Positions 43,264 to 53,134 of a stretch of DNA of 64,000 bases are shown here, piece after piece; position 1 is the stretch's first letter, and each line of letters begins with the position of its first letter. Under the pieces are notes generated by a model. It ran no database searches and had not been told where the DNA came from. It worked only from the letters and a program-made list of their open reading frames with translations. The translations under genes and the position numbers were made by a program. The DNA lies in the NCBI RefSeq assembly GCF_001458355.1, contig NZ_CYSA01000003.1, positions 62,001 through 126,000 of the forward strand. The letters are read 5' to 3'. The stretch is from Thalassovita gelatinovora. GTDB lineage: Bacteria > Pseudomonadota > Alphaproteobacteria > Rhodobacterales > Rhodobacteraceae.

Positions 43264-43737
43264 TTAAATGTCTGCTGCATTAAGCAGCAAGTCGAGTGAT
43301 TTTTGAACGGATTGAGCGCGCACATTCGCCCGCCCCAACGGGCCGAATTCAATGGTTTCTGTTGCCGTGGCGTGATCTTTGATTGCGATGCCAAAGCAGA
43401 CACGCCCTTCGGGTTTGAATTCGGACCCTCCCGGACCGGCGATGCCGGTGATGGCTACCGCGACATCGGCGTCAGACCGGGCCAGCGCCCCTTCGGCCAT
43501 TTCTTGGGCAACCTGTTCCGACACTGCGCCATAAGTGTCGAGCGTGGTTTGCGCCACGCCCAGCATCTGCACTTTTGCGGCATTGGTATAGGTGACAAAA
43601 CCTCGATCGACCACGTCGGAAGACCCCGGCACATCGGTCAACGCGGCCATCACCAAACCGCCGGTACAGCTTTCGGCGGTGGCAATATGCAGCCCCAAAG
43701 TCCGGTAACGGTCAAGGACGTCTGAGGTGGCATTCAT
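43264..43737 (-). CDS. pncC: CinA C-terminal domain protein (NMN amidohydrolase)
   Basis: A 157-aa stand-alone CinA C-terminal domain, which in characterised bacteria deamidates nicotinamide mononucleotide in NAD salvage. Motifs HIATAESCTGGLVMAAL and AITGIAGPGGS are clear. It overlaps pgpA by four bases and completes the conserved run ispDF-pgpA-cinA. Competence-linked naming (cinA) refers to the longer protein. Confidence 0.9.
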   Translation of the reverse strand: MNATSDVLDRYRTLGLHIATAESCTGGLVMAALTDVPGSSDVVDRGFVTYTNAAKVQMLGVAQTTLDTYGAVSEQVAQEMAEGALARSDADVAVAITGIAGPGGSEFKPEGRVCFGIAIKDHATATETIEFGPLGRANVRAQSVQKSLDLLLNAADI

Positions 43738-44225
43738 AGCCCCAAAACCCCGTGTGAAATACCGGCACCGATTACCACAAGAACGGCTGCGAAAACACCA
43801 GCAATGACGTCATCCAACATCACGCCCAACGCGTCACCACGCCGGTCGGCCCATCCGATGGGGCCAGGTTTCCAGATGTCGAACAGGCGAAACCCCAAAA
43901 AGGCAGTGACCCAGCCGGGCCAAAGCGCCAGAACATCCGCCCCGGCATGGGCCGCGCCGATCAGGGCGGGGGCCAGCGCAATCCATTGACCGGCGACTTC
44001 GTCGATCACGATTTCGCTGGGGTCGTGGTCGTGCTTGCCTGCGGTTTCCTGCGCTGTTGCCCACCATCCAAGAGCAAAAACAAGAACGGTTGCGATCAAG
44101 AACAGCGGCACACCACCCAGAATGTAAACCGCATAGCCAACGGGCAGGGCGGCCAGCGATCCCCAAGTGCCGGGGGCAGGGCGCAGATGGCCGACATAGA
44201 AAAAAGTCGCAATCAGATGTGTCAT
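43734..44225 (-). CDS. pgpA: Phosphatidylglycerophosphatase A
   Basis: PgpA dephosphorylates PGP to phosphatidylglycerol in the inner membrane. The 163-aa protein has the motif [13 protein letters not shown] near the start, and [20 protein letters not shown], whose acidic residues are typical of the family. About four hydrophobic segments follow. It overlaps both ispDF and cinA by four bases. Confidence 0.93.
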   Translation of the reverse strand: MTHLIATFFYVGHLRPAPGTWGSLAALPVGYAVYILGGVPLFLIATVLVFALGWWATAQETAGKHDHDPSEIVIDEVAGQWIALAPALIGAAHAGADVLALWPGWVTAFLGFRLFDIWKPGPIGWADRRGDALGVMLDDVIAGVFAAVLVVIGAGISHGVLGL

Positions 44226-45361
44226 GGTTTCACCAATGTTGCAGTTGCCAACGCCGCGATGCCTTCACCGCGACCGGTAAAGCCCAACCGTTCGCTGGTG
44301 GTGGCTTTGATCGATACCTGGTCAGGGGCCAGCCCCATGATCCGGGCCATTTCCTGCTGCATCGCGGCGGCGTGCGGGCCAATTTTGGGATATTCGCAGA
44401 TCAGCGTACAATCGACATTGCCGATCGCATATCCCTTCGAGACTGACAAATCGACCGCATGGCGCAGGAAAATTTCGCTTGCCGCACCTTTCCATTGCGG
44501 ATCGGACGGCGGGAAATGCCGACCAATGTCGCCTTCGGCCAAGGCACCGTAAATGGCATCGGTCACCGCGTGCATGCCGACATCGGCATCGGAATGGCCT
44601 TGCAGCCCACGATCATGCGGCACCGCGATACCGCACAGAATCACATGATCGCCGTCGCCGAAACGGTGCACGTCATATCCATTGCCCAATCGTATATCCA
44701 TCTGACCCCGCAGAATGTTTTCGGCCCGGATGAAATCCTCGGGCCGGGTTATTTTTAGATTTTGGTCCTCGCCCGGAACGATGGCAACCTCGATACCAGC
44801 AGCGCGGGCGACCTCGACATCATCGGCAGCCCCCCCTGAATGCGTGCGGTGCGCCGCCAATAGTGTTGCAAAATCGAACCCTTGTGGCGTCTGCGCCCGA
44901 AATAGCCCGCTGCGGTCCTGCATGCCCTGCACCAATCCATCCGCCCCCTGCCAAAGCGCGTCGACCACCGGCAGGGCCGGGGCTGCACCGAGATGGGTGT
45001 CCAGCGCAGCCAAGACCGCACCGATCAGATCCGGGCTAAGACAAGGGCGGGCAACATCATGGATCAGAACCTTACCGATCCCGTCTTTGGTCAGCGTTTC
45101 CAGCCCATTTCGAACAGAAGCGACTCGAGTCGCACCGCCGTGGCAGATTCGGATCTTGTGATGATCTGCCCAATCAGCAATTTGACCGTAATCGTCGGGA
45201 TGGATAACCAGCACGATCAGATCGATCGCGCCATGGTTCGCGAAAGCTTGCAACGTCCAGTCCGCTACACGGCGTCCGGCCAGCGCACGCCATTGCTTGG
45301 GCTGGCCGCCGCCGGCCCGGATGCCACGGCCCGCAGCAACAATCAAAGCGGCGGTCTTCAT
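44222..45361 (-). CDS. ispDF: Bifunctional isoprenoid enzyme IspDF
   Basis: A fusion of IspD (residues about 1-220; [23 protein letters not shown] cytidylyltransferase) and IspF (about 222-379; [34 protein letters not shown] as metal-binding landmark). They are non-consecutive steps of the MEP isoprenoid pathway. The fusion is common in alphaproteobacteria. The first gene of the ispDF-pgpA-cinA operon, with overlapping starts and stops, divergent from dusB. Confidence 0.97.
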   Translation of the reverse strand: MKTAALIVAAGRGIRAGGGQPKQWRALAGRRVADWTLQAFANHGAIDLIVLVIHPDDYGQIADWADHHKIRICHGGATRVASVRNGLETLTKDGIGKVLIHDVARPCLSPDLIGAVLAALDTHLGAAPALPVVDALWQGADGLVQGMQDRSGLFRAQTPQGFDFATLLAAHRTHSGGAADDVEVARAAGIEVAIVPGEDQNLKITRPEDFIRAENILRGQMDIRLGNGYDVHRFGDGDHVILCGIAVPHDRGLQGHSDADVGMHAVTDAIYGALAEGDIGRHFPPSDPQWKGAASEIFLRHAVDLSVSKGYAIGNVDCTLICEYPKIGPHAAAMQQEMARIMGLAPDQVSIKATTSERLGFTGRGEGIAALATATLVKP

Positions 45362-45566
45362 ATCGCTCCGGTCCCTTGGAATGAACTTGTTTTAAGCATG
45401 TCTGTGCATAGGTGTTGTGAACCCGAAGGGCAATCCATCCGATGGATGCGGCCTGAATGCCCAATAATTAGGCGAACATAAGGGCGCAGGTATAAAACTG
45501 GGCGGGTTTCATTGATGCTGCCTCGGTACTGAGGTAGCCAGAGGCAAATGCACAAGGATTAGGCAT

Positions 45567-46550
45567 GTGTCTCTGACGCTCGCTGACAACATTCTCTCTC
45601 CCCCGGTTTTCTTGGCTCCGCTGGCAGGAATTACTGATTTGCCGTTCCGTGATCTGGTGGCAAGTTTCGGTGCTGGGCTGGTGGTTAGTGAAATGGTCGC
45701 CAGTCAGGAAATGGTGCAGGCCAAGCCCGGTGTGCGGGAACGGGCCGAACTTGGTTTTGAAAAGGCCAACACCGCTGTTCAGTTGGCCGGGCGTGACCCT
45801 GAATGGATGGCGCTGGCCGCACGCATGGTCGAAGACAACGGCGCCCGGATCATCGACATCAATATGGGATGCCCGGCAAAGAAGGTGGTGAATGGCTACT
45901 CCGGGTCGGCTTTGCTGAAAGATCTGGACCATGCCCTGACCCTGATCGAAGCCGTCGTGGATGCGGTTGATCTTCCGGTTACGCTCAAGACTCGTCTCGG
46001 TTGGGACGATGATTTGCTAAATGCGCCAGAATTGGCGAAACGGGCCGAAGATGCAGGTATCCGCATGATCACCATTCATGGCCGTACCCGGTGCCAGTTT
46101 TACAAAGGCCGCGCCGATTGGGCGGCGATCCGGGCGGTAAAAGATGCGGTGTCGATTCCGGTCATCGCCAATGGGGATATCTGTTCGGCCGATGATGCCC
46201 GCCGGGCGATGGCACAATCCGGTGCCGACGGGGTGATGATCGGGCGCGGCGCGCAGGGGCGGCCGTGGCTGTTGGCGCAGGTGGCCGCCGATTTATTCGG
46301 TCATACGCCACCGCATATACCAAAAGGACGGGAACTGGCCGATATGGTGGTCGCCCATTACCAGGCGATGTTGGATTTCTACGGTCTGGATTTGGGCCTG
46401 CGCGTCGCGCGTAAACATCTGGGCTGGTACATGGACGCAGCCGGAACCGGGTCTGGCCGTCGCCGTACCATTCTGACGCAACGCGACCCGGCAAGGGTAA
46501 TCGTTGAATTGTCTGAAGCGATGTTAGAATCGGAGCAAGAAGCGGCATGA
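45567..46550 (+). CDS. dusB: tRNA dihydrouridine synthase B
   Basis: DusB reduces uridines in the D-loop of tRNA with FMN. The 327-aa protein has VFLAPLAGITDLPFR, the NMGCPAKKVV loop with its catalytic cysteine, and HGRTRCQFYKG. The GTG at 45567 has AAGGA upstream. It is the first gene before ntrB and overlaps its start by four bases, an arrangement conserved in alphaproteobacteria (the nifR3-ntrBC operon). Confidence 0.95.
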   Translation: MSLTLADNILSPPVFLAPLAGITDLPFRDLVASFGAGLVVSEMVASQEMVQAKPGVRERAELGFEKANTAVQLAGRDPEWMALAARMVEDNGARIIDINMGCPAKKVVNGYSGSALLKDLDHALTLIEAVVDAVDLPVTLKTRLGWDDDLLNAPELAKRAEDAGIRMITIHGRTRCQFYKGRADWAAIRAVKDAVSIPVIANGDICSADDARRAMAQSGADGVMIGRGAQGRPWLLAQVAADLFGHTPPHIPKGRELADMVVAHYQAMLDFYGLDLGLRVARKHLGWYMDAAGTGSGRRRTILTQRDPARVIVELSEAMLESEQEAA

Positions 46551-47644
46551 TTGAAGATGACGAAGACAATATGATTTGGTCGTCTCTCCCGATCCCGGGC
46601 GTGATCGTCGACCCACAGGACAAGATCACCGATATCAATTCGGCAGCGGAAGGTTTCCTGAATGCGTCCTCGAAGACAATTATAGGCGAACCGCTCTGGG
46701 ATCGGGTCATGATAGATGCACCGCTTGAAGAAGCTTTTGAGCGTGCCCGAAGCAGCAATTCCCCGCTTTTCGTCAACGATGTGGATGTCGGCACCGGCAG
46801 CCGGGCACCGTTGCACTGCAACTTGCAGATTGCGCCGTTGCAGGGCCGGCCCGGATACATGATTTTCCTGATTTCCCCGCGCGAATTGGCCGGTCGCATG
46901 ACCCAAAGCCATTCGGTGAAATCGGCAGCAAAATCGGCTATCGGCATGGCCGAAATGTTGGCGCATGAGATCAAGAACCCCTTGGCAGGCATCACCGGGG
47001 CGGCACAGTTGCTGTCAATGAGCCTGAGCGCCGAAGATATGGAACTGACCGATCTGATCGTGGCCGAAAGCCGCCGTATCGTGAAGCTGTTGGAACAAGT
47101 GGAACAGTTTGGAAATCTGAGCGAACCGCACCGGGTTCCGGTCAATGTCCATGATGTGCTGGATCGTGCTCGCCGTTCCTCCTTACTAGGGGTCGGGGCG
47201 CATATGAAGATCGTCGAAGATTACGATCCGTCGCTTCCCATGGCGATGGGCGATCCCGATCAACTGCTTCAAGTGGTTTTGAACTTGATTAAGAACGCCT
47301 CGGAAGCGGCGGATAAAAAGGGCGGAACCATTCGCCTGCACACTTTCTATGAACATTCCTTCCGGCTGCGTCGCGCTGATGGCACCGGGCAATCGTTACC
47401 TTTGCAGATTGAAATCATCGATGACGGTCCCGGCCTTCCTGACGATATCAAGGGCGATATATTCGATCCCTTCGTGTCGGGGCGTGAAAACGGCACCGGA
47501 TTGGGCTTGGCCTTGGTTAGCAAAATCATATCCGACCATGACGGATGGATATCCGTCGATTCCGTGCCCGGTCGCACGGTGTTTAAAATTTCCCTTCCAA
47601 TGGCGCCCGACCCCGCTCGGCGCAATAAAAAGGAGAGCAGCTAA
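46547..47644 (+). CDS. ntrB: Nitrogen-sensing histidine kinase NtrB
   Basis: A 365-aa cytosolic sensor with an N-terminal PAS domain ([23 protein letters not shown]), the phospho-His in [18 protein letters not shown] and a C-terminal ATPase ([25 protein letters not shown]). It phosphorylates NtrC under nitrogen limitation and is controlled by PII. Its stop (TAA) shares a base with the ntrC start (TAATG). Confidence 0.96.
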   Translation: MIEDDEDNMIWSSLPIPGVIVDPQDKITDINSAAEGFLNASSKTIIGEPLWDRVMIDAPLEEAFERARSSNSPLFVNDVDVGTGSRAPLHCNLQIAPLQGRPGYMIFLISPRELAGRMTQSHSVKSAAKSAIGMAEMLAHEIKNPLAGITGAAQLLSMSLSAEDMELTDLIVAESRRIVKLLEQVEQFGNLSEPHRVPVNVHDVLDRARRSSLLGVGAHMKIVEDYDPSLPMAMGDPDQLLQVVLNLIKNASEAADKKGGTIRLHTFYEHSFRLRRADGTGQSLPLQIEIIDDGPGLPDDIKGDIFDPFVSGRENGTGLGLALVSKIISDHDGWISVDSVPGRTVFKISLPMAPDPARRNKKESS

Positions 47645-49014
47645 TGGACGGTACAGTCCTTGTCGCAGATGATGATCGTACGATCCGTACGGTTTTAACT
47701 CAGGCCCTGACGCGGGCGGGATGCAAGGTGCACGCCACGTCGTCGCTGACCACGCTGATGCGATGGGTAGGCGAAGGCAAAGGCGATGTGGTGATTTCGG
47801 ATGTGATGATGCCAGACGGCAATGGGTTGGAAATGCTGCCCAAGATTGCTCAGGATCGCCCCGGCCTGCCGGTCATCGTGATTTCAGCCCAAAACACGAT
47901 CATGACCGCCATTCAGGCGGCCGAGGCAGAAGCCTATGATTATCTTCCCAAGCCATTCGATCTTCCCGACCTGATGAAGCGGACCGCCAAGGCGCTGGAA
48001 CAGCGCCGCCGTGCTTCTCCTGCGGCCCAGGTAGAGCAGGAAAAAGAACGTCCCGACGATCTGCCTCTGGTCGGACGTACGGCCGCGATGCAGTCGCTTT
48101 ACCGGTTGGTTGCGCGGGTGATGAATACCGACCTGCCGGTGCTGATCGCTGGGGAATCGGGTACCGGAAAGTCTTTGATCGCCCGGGCGATTCACGACTT
48201 TTCCGACCGCCGCACCTTGCCCTTCATCACCGTTACAGCGGCCGATTTGCAAGATATCGAAGGCCCGGCACGGGTTCTGGCACGGGTCAAGGGGGGGACG
48301 GTTCTTTTCGATGAAATCGGCGATGTCGACGCGGACATTCAAGCCCGTATCGTGCGGATGATGGACAATCCCGGCGATCACGTTCCCCGATTCATGGCCA
48401 CCAGCCAGAACGATCTGTCCGACGCGCTGGACAAGGGGAAGATGCGGCAGGATCTCTACTACCGCCTCAGCGGTGCCACGATTCAGGTGCCGTCATTACG
48501 CGAACGGGTTGAAGACATCCCGCTTCTGGCAGAACATTTTCTGCTGCGCGCCGAACGTGACGGGGCGCCATCGCGCAGCTTGTCGTCGGAAGCTGTGGAA
48601 TTGATGCGCGCCTATAGCTGGCCGGGCAATGTTCGGCAGTTGGAAAACGCGGTGCGGCGATTGGTTCTGACCTCGCGGGCAGAAGAAATCACCCGGTCCG
48701 AAGTTGAAATGGTGTTGGGGAACCAACCCGAAATGGAACCGGTTCTTGGAAGTGGCGATACTGAAAAATTGTCGGCCTCGGTTGCACGGCATTTGCGCCG
48801 CTATTTCGACCTGCATGGCAACATGTTGCCGCCGCCTGGCTTGCATGCGCGGATACTGCGGGAAGTCGAACAGCCGCTTATTGAAATCGCACTGGAAGCG
48901 ACCGGCGGAAATCAGGCGAAATGTGCCGATCTGCTGGGTATAAACCGAAATACGCTGCGCAAGAAGATCAACGATCTGGATATTCGCGTGACACGCCGAC
49001 GCAAATTGATGTAA
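47644..49014 (+). CDS. ntrC: Nitrogen regulator NtrC lacking the GAFTGA loop
   Basis: A 456-aa AAA+ response regulator. The receiver (1-120) has Asp in [13 protein letters not shown]; the AAA+ domain has Walker A GESGTGKS and Walker [12 protein letters not shown]; a Fis-type HTH lies at about 410-450. Between them, where other NtrC proteins carry ELFGHEKGAFTGA, there is only [19 protein letters not shown]. The loop that contacts sigma-54 is therefore deleted. Rhodobacter capsulatus NtrC is known to activate sigma-70 polymerase and lacks the same motif, so this protein probably works alike. Confidence 0.96.
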   Translation: MDGTVLVADDDRTIRTVLTQALTRAGCKVHATSSLTTLMRWVGEGKGDVVISDVMMPDGNGLEMLPKIAQDRPGLPVIVISAQNTIMTAIQAAEAEAYDYLPKPFDLPDLMKRTAKALEQRRRASPAAQVEQEKERPDDLPLVGRTAAMQSLYRLVARVMNTDLPVLIAGESGTGKSLIARAIHDFSDRRTLPFITVTAADLQDIEGPARVLARVKGGTVLFDEIGDVDADIQARIVRMMDNPGDHVPRFMATSQNDLSDALDKGKMRQDLYYRLSGATIQVPSLRERVEDIPLLAEHFLLRAERDGAPSRSLSSEAVELMRAYSWPGNVRQLENAVRRLVLTSRAEEITRSEVEMVLGNQPEMEPVLGSGDTEKLSASVARHLRRYFDLHGNMLPPPGLHARILREVEQPLIEIALEATGGNQAKCADLLGINRNTLRKKINDLDIRVTRRRKLM

Positions 49015-49112
49015 AACCGCAACATAACGTGGCATATAGGCGTCTAAAACGCCTTGGCCCGCAAAATTAGCGGTAAGCCGCGCATAGCGGCACATCAGGA
49101 AGAGGGCAGCGG

Positions 49113-51368
49113 GTGGCAACCCGGGCACATAAAAAACGCGGCTGGGCGAAAATCAGTAGATTGCGGCGTCAGCGCCGGGTTCAAACCATGGCTACGATCG
49201 GTCTTGTGGTTCTTGGCCCGGTTTTGGCGATCGCAACGTTCATGATTCTGGGCCCCCTGGATCAGGGTGCCGCCTCGACCAGCCTGCGGATGATCCTGCT
49301 GGCCGATTTCGTTTATGTTTTATTGGTGGCGGCGTTGGTTCTGCAACGGATCGTGGCGCTGGTTTCGGCACGGCGGGCCCAATCGGCAGGATCGCGGTTG
49401 CACATGCGGTTGACTGGTGCTTTTGCCATTCTGGCGCTGCTTCCGACTGTAACGGTAGCCATCTTTGCCGCCCTTACCGTGAATATTGGGCTTGAGGGGT
49501 GGTTTTCCGATCGGGTGCGGCAAGTCGTCGGAACCTCGCTGGAAGCGGCACAGGCCTATGAGGGTGAACACCGACGCGATCTGACCGTCGATGTCGAAGC
49601 GTTGGCAGCCCATATCAACCAGACCAGTAAAACCACCTTCTTCATGACCGATGCCGATATCCGTCAGGTTCTGACATCGGGACAGACACAGATTCAGCGC
49701 GGGTTACGAGAAGCCTATGTCATTGACGGAACCGGTGAAATCCGCGCCCGTGGCGACCGATCCTATTTGTTCGATTTTGAACGACCGACACCGGACCAGA
49801 TTGAACTGGCCAGTTCCGAAGGCGTTCAGATCATTGAGGATTGGGCCAATAACGAATTCCGCGCCCTAGTGCGGCTTGATGCCTTTGTCGACCGGTTTCT
49901 CTATGTCAGCCGTGCCGTAGACGGCGAACTGCTGAGCCTGTTGGACGATACGCAGGAAACCGCGCAATTCTATCAACAACTCGAAAGCGAACGGGGCAGG
50001 GTCCTGTTTGAATTCGGTCTGATCTATCTGGGCTTCGCGGTGATCCTGATTCTGGCGGCGATCTGGCTGGGGCTGTGGTTCGCCGAACGGCTGTCGCGTC
50101 CGGTCGGGCGGCTGACCGGTGCGGCGCAGCGCGTTGGTGCAGGCGATCTGGATGTGCAGGTGGTCGAAGAAGAAGGCGATGACGAAATCGCCATGCTGAG
50201 CCGCTATTTCAATCAGATGACCCGTCAGTTGAAGGGGCAAAGAGACACGCTGCTGAAAACTACCCACCAGATCGAACGCCGCCGTCGGCTGTTTGATTCC
50301 GTGCTCAGTTCGGTTACATCGGGCGTGGTCGGGCTTGATTCCGACGGCCGGGTGACCTTCGTCAATCGGTCAGCCGAACGCTTGCTTGATTGGAACGAAG
50401 ACCAGCAGTCAGTGGTACTTTCCGTCGCGGTGCCGGAATTCAGCACTTTGTTCGCACGGTTGCAATACAGCGAACTGCATTCGGTGCAGGAAGAAATCAA
50501 AGTGACTCGGGGGGGGCAGTTGGAAAACCTGCTGGTGCGAATGGCCACCCGGTATAACGAAGACGGTTTGCTGGAAGGCTATGTTGTCGCCTTTGATGAT
50601 GTCAGCGATCTGGTCACGGCACAAAGGATGGCCGCTTGGGGCGATGTGGCGCGTCGTATTGCCCATGAAATCAAGAACCCGCTGACCCCGATTCAGCTGT
50701 CCGCCGAACGGATCAAACGTAAGTTCAGCTGTCAACTTGACCCTTCAGAGGCCGAAGGACTGGAACAGTTGACCGAAGTAATTGTTCGTCAAACCAATGA
50801 CTTGAGGCGCATTGTTGATGAATTTTCAAAGTTTGCCCGGATGCCAGAACCCGAACGGCGGCCCGAAAGCCTGACGCAGTTGATCAAGGATGCGGTCCTG
50901 TTGCAACAATCCGGTCAGCCTGATGTCGAATTCGTCACCGATCTGACCGAAGATTCTTTGCTGACCGAACTGGATGCAACGATGATCCATCAGGCCCTGA
51001 CAAATCTATTGAAGAATGCCGGGGAAGCAATTGAAAGCTATGTGAATTCCAATGATATAACGGGGTATCGCGGGGTCATTCAGATCAGTAGTAAAATCGA
51101 GGGCCGCAGTGCTGTTTTACGGATCAGCGACAATGGTATCGGCCTACCCGAAGACCGGTCCCGGCTTTTCGAACCCTATGTGACCACACGATCGGAAGGC
51201 ACCGGACTTGGGCTTCCGATTGTGAAGAAGATCATCGAAGAACATGGTGGCACTCTCATCCTTGAGGATGCGCCGGTGTTTGATCCCAACCAACCCAATG
51301 CCCACGCGGGTGCAATGGCTGTGATCCGGATTTCGCTGAGCGAAGCCCGGGACAAGGCCGCTGAATAA
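49113..51368 (+). CDS. ntrY: Membrane histidine kinase NtrY
   Basis: A 751-aa sensor kinase with several N-terminal membrane helices (about residues 30-110 and 300-325), an extracytoplasmic part between them, a HAMP domain, a PAS domain, the phospho-His in [19 protein letters not shown] and a C-terminal ATPase. It pairs with NtrX, encoded 30 bp downstream, in control of nitrogen and redox metabolism. The GTG at 49113 has AGGAAGAGGG upstream. Confidence 0.94.
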   Translation: MATRAHKKRGWAKISRLRRQRRVQTMATIGLVVLGPVLAIATFMILGPLDQGAASTSLRMILLADFVYVLLVAALVLQRIVALVSARRAQSAGSRLHMRLTGAFAILALLPTVTVAIFAALTVNIGLEGWFSDRVRQVVGTSLEAAQAYEGEHRRDLTVDVEALAAHINQTSKTTFFMTDADIRQVLTSGQTQIQRGLREAYVIDGTGEIRARGDRSYLFDFERPTPDQIELASSEGVQIIEDWANNEFRALVRLDAFVDRFLYVSRAVDGELLSLLDDTQETAQFYQQLESERGRVLFEFGLIYLGFAVILILAAIWLGLWFAERLSRPVGRLTGAAQRVGAGDLDVQVVEEEGDDEIAMLSRYFNQMTRQLKGQRDTLLKTTHQIERRRRLFDSVLSSVTSGVVGLDSDGRVTFVNRSAERLLDWNEDQQSVVLSVAVPEFSTLFARLQYSELHSVQEEIKVTRGGQLENLLVRMATRYNEDGLLEGYVVAFDDVSDLVTAQRMAAWGDVARRIAHEIKNPLTPIQLSAERIKRKFSCQLDPSEAEGLEQLTEVIVRQTNDLRRIVDEFSKFARMPEPERRPESLTQLIKDAVLLQQSGQPDVEFVTDLTEDSLLTELDATMIHQALTNLLKNAGEAIESYVNSNDITGYRGVIQISSKIEGRSAVLRISDNGIGLPEDRSRLFEPYVTTRSEGTGLGLPIVKKIIEEHGGTLILEDAPVFDPNQPNAHAGAMAVIRISLSEARDKAAE

Positions 51369-51398
51369 GCAAAATAACAAGATACATTTGAGGACGAC

Positions 51399-52814
51399 AT
51401 GAGTGATATTTTGATCGTGGACGACGAAAAGGACATTCGGGAACTTATCTCGGATATTCTTCAGGACGAAGGTTTCACAACCCGCTTGGCTGGCACCTCC
51501 GATCAGGCGATGAGCGAAATAAATCGCGAACCACCGTCGCTGCTGATCCTCGATATCTGGCTGAAGGACAGCAAAATGGACGGAATTGATATTCTCAAGA
51601 CCGTCAAGCGCGACAATCCAGATGTCCCTGTGGTGATCATTTCCGGCCACGGCAACATCGAAATCGCGGTCGCTGCGATCAAGCAGGGGGCCTATGATTT
51701 CATCGAGAAGCCATTCAACATCGATCAGTTGTTGGTGGTGATCCGGCGGGCAATGGAAACGGCGCGGTTGCGGCGGGAAAATCAGCTGTTGCGCCGAAAT
51801 GATTTCCAAAACGCTGAAATGATCGGGAATTCGGCGTCGTTCCGGGCAATGATCGGACAATTGGAAAAGGTGACCAAATCCAACGGCAGGGTGATGCTGT
51901 CGGGTCCGTCCGGCGTCGGTAAGGAAGTTGCTGCGCGCTATATTCATGCGCATTCCAACCGCTCCGACGGGCCGTTCGTGACCGTGGGTTGCGCCACCAT
52001 CGAACCGGAACGAATGGAAGAGGTCCTTTTTGGTCGTGAAACACCGGAACGCGGGGTCGAACCGGGATTGCTGGAACAGGCCCATGGCGGCGTAATCTAT
52101 TTCGATGAAGTGGCCGACATGCCTCCCGGATCGCAATCAAAGATTTTGCGCGTGTTGGTCGATCCGCAATTTCAGCGTGTCGGTGGTGCTGACAAGGTCC
52201 GGGTCGATCTGCGGGTGATTTCTTCAACCAGTCGCGATTTGGATTCCGAAATTAATGCCGGGCGGTTTCGTCAGGAATTGTATCATCGGCTCAACGTTGT
52301 GCCGATCGCGGTCCCGTCGTTGGAGGAACGGCGGGAAGATATTCCCGTTCTGGCGGCATATTTTATTGAAAACCTGAACAAATCCCAAGGATTACCACAA
52401 CGTATCCTGAGCGAAGACGCCGCTGCTTTGATGCAAACGATGGTGTGGCCAGGCAATGTGCGCCAGCTACGCAACCTGATCGAACGGGTCTTGATTCTGG
52501 GCGAGGGCAGCGGTCCGATCGAAGCCAGAGAATTGCCCGCTAGCGAAGAAAACACCGCCGAGGAAGACCGGGTCGTTCTGACAGGGTCGTTGGCCACCTT
52601 GCCGCTGCGCGAAGCGCGTGAAGTGTTCGAACGGGAATATCTGCTGACCCAGATCAATCGCTTTGGCGGCAATATCAGCCGTACAGCGAATTTCGTCGGG
52701 ATGGAACGCAGCGCCTTGCATCGCAAGCTGAAATCACTCGGGGTGGTAACCACCAGCAAATCCGGCGCCCGGGTGGCGCGGGTGGAAAAAATGGAAGAAG
52801 AAGAGACCGAATAA
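51399..52814 (+). CDS. ntrX: Response regulator NtrX
   Basis: A 471-aa AAA+ response regulator. Receiver Asp is in LLILDIWLKD, Walker A reads GPSGVGKE, Walker B VIYFDEVADMP and a Fis-type HTH is at the end (ISRTANFVGMERSALHRKLKSL). Where GAFTGA would be, the sequence has LFGRETPERGVEPGLL, so it too probably does not act through sigma-54. It closes the dusB-ntrBCYX operon and is followed by a hairpin terminator. Confidence 0.94.
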   Translation: MSDILIVDDEKDIRELISDILQDEGFTTRLAGTSDQAMSEINREPPSLLILDIWLKDSKMDGIDILKTVKRDNPDVPVVIISGHGNIEIAVAAIKQGAYDFIEKPFNIDQLLVVIRRAMETARLRRENQLLRRNDFQNAEMIGNSASFRAMIGQLEKVTKSNGRVMLSGPSGVGKEVAARYIHAHSNRSDGPFVTVGCATIEPERMEEVLFGRETPERGVEPGLLEQAHGGVIYFDEVADMPPGSQSKILRVLVDPQFQRVGGADKVRVDLRVISSTSRDLDSEINAGRFRQELYHRLNVVPIAVPSLEERREDIPVLAAYFIENLNKSQGLPQRILSEDAAALMQTMVWPGNVRQLRNLIERVLILGEGSGPIEARELPASEENTAEEDRVVLTGSLATLPLREAREVFEREYLLTQINRFGGNISRTANFVGMERSALHRKLKSLGVVTTSKSGARVARVEKMEEEETE

Positions 52815-52816
52815 AA

Positions 52817-52848
52817 CGGCCCCGCCCTTGTTGCAAGGGCGGGGCCTA
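52817..52848. terminator. Terminator of the ntr operon
   Basis: GGCCCCGCCCTTG (52819-52831) and CAAGGGCGGGGCC (52835-52847) form a perfect 13-bp stem with a three-base loop. The tract after it is only weakly T-rich on the plus strand; GTTTTAT follows on the minus strand, so it may serve both the ntr operon and the DUF2892 gene. Confidence 0.75.
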
Positions 52849-52876
52849 ATCCGAGCCGTACAAGACCGGTCTTGGG

Positions 52877-53065
52877 CTATTTCCGGGGGCAGGTGGATAT
52901 GCCGAAGATCGAATAGATCAAGCAGCTTCCCATCAGCCCCGTGGCCAAGGGGATCACCCCGATCCACATCCACATTCCATAGCCCATCAATGCGCCAAAA
53001 ATCAAAAGCGCACCGATCACGATACGCAGAATCTTGTCAACCGAACCAACATTTTTTCCAAACAT
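52877..53065 (-). CDS. DUF2892 small membrane protein
   Basis: A 62-aa protein with two hydrophobic segments and the DUF2892 pattern: MFGKNVGSVDKILRIVIGALL at the start and GLMGSCLIYSIFGISTCP at the end. The family (YgaP membrane part) sometimes accompanies rhodanese domains and may bind sulfur species at the cysteines. It stands alone here. The function is not established. Confidence 0.82.
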   Translation of the reverse strand: MFGKNVGSVDKILRIVIGALLIFGALMGYGMWMWIGVIPLATGLMGSCLIYSIFGISTCPRK

Positions 53066-53134
53066 TTAAAAGCTCCAATCATATTCTTCATATTTACCTT
53101 ATCTGAATATGCTCGGGGTCGAATATGATATGGA

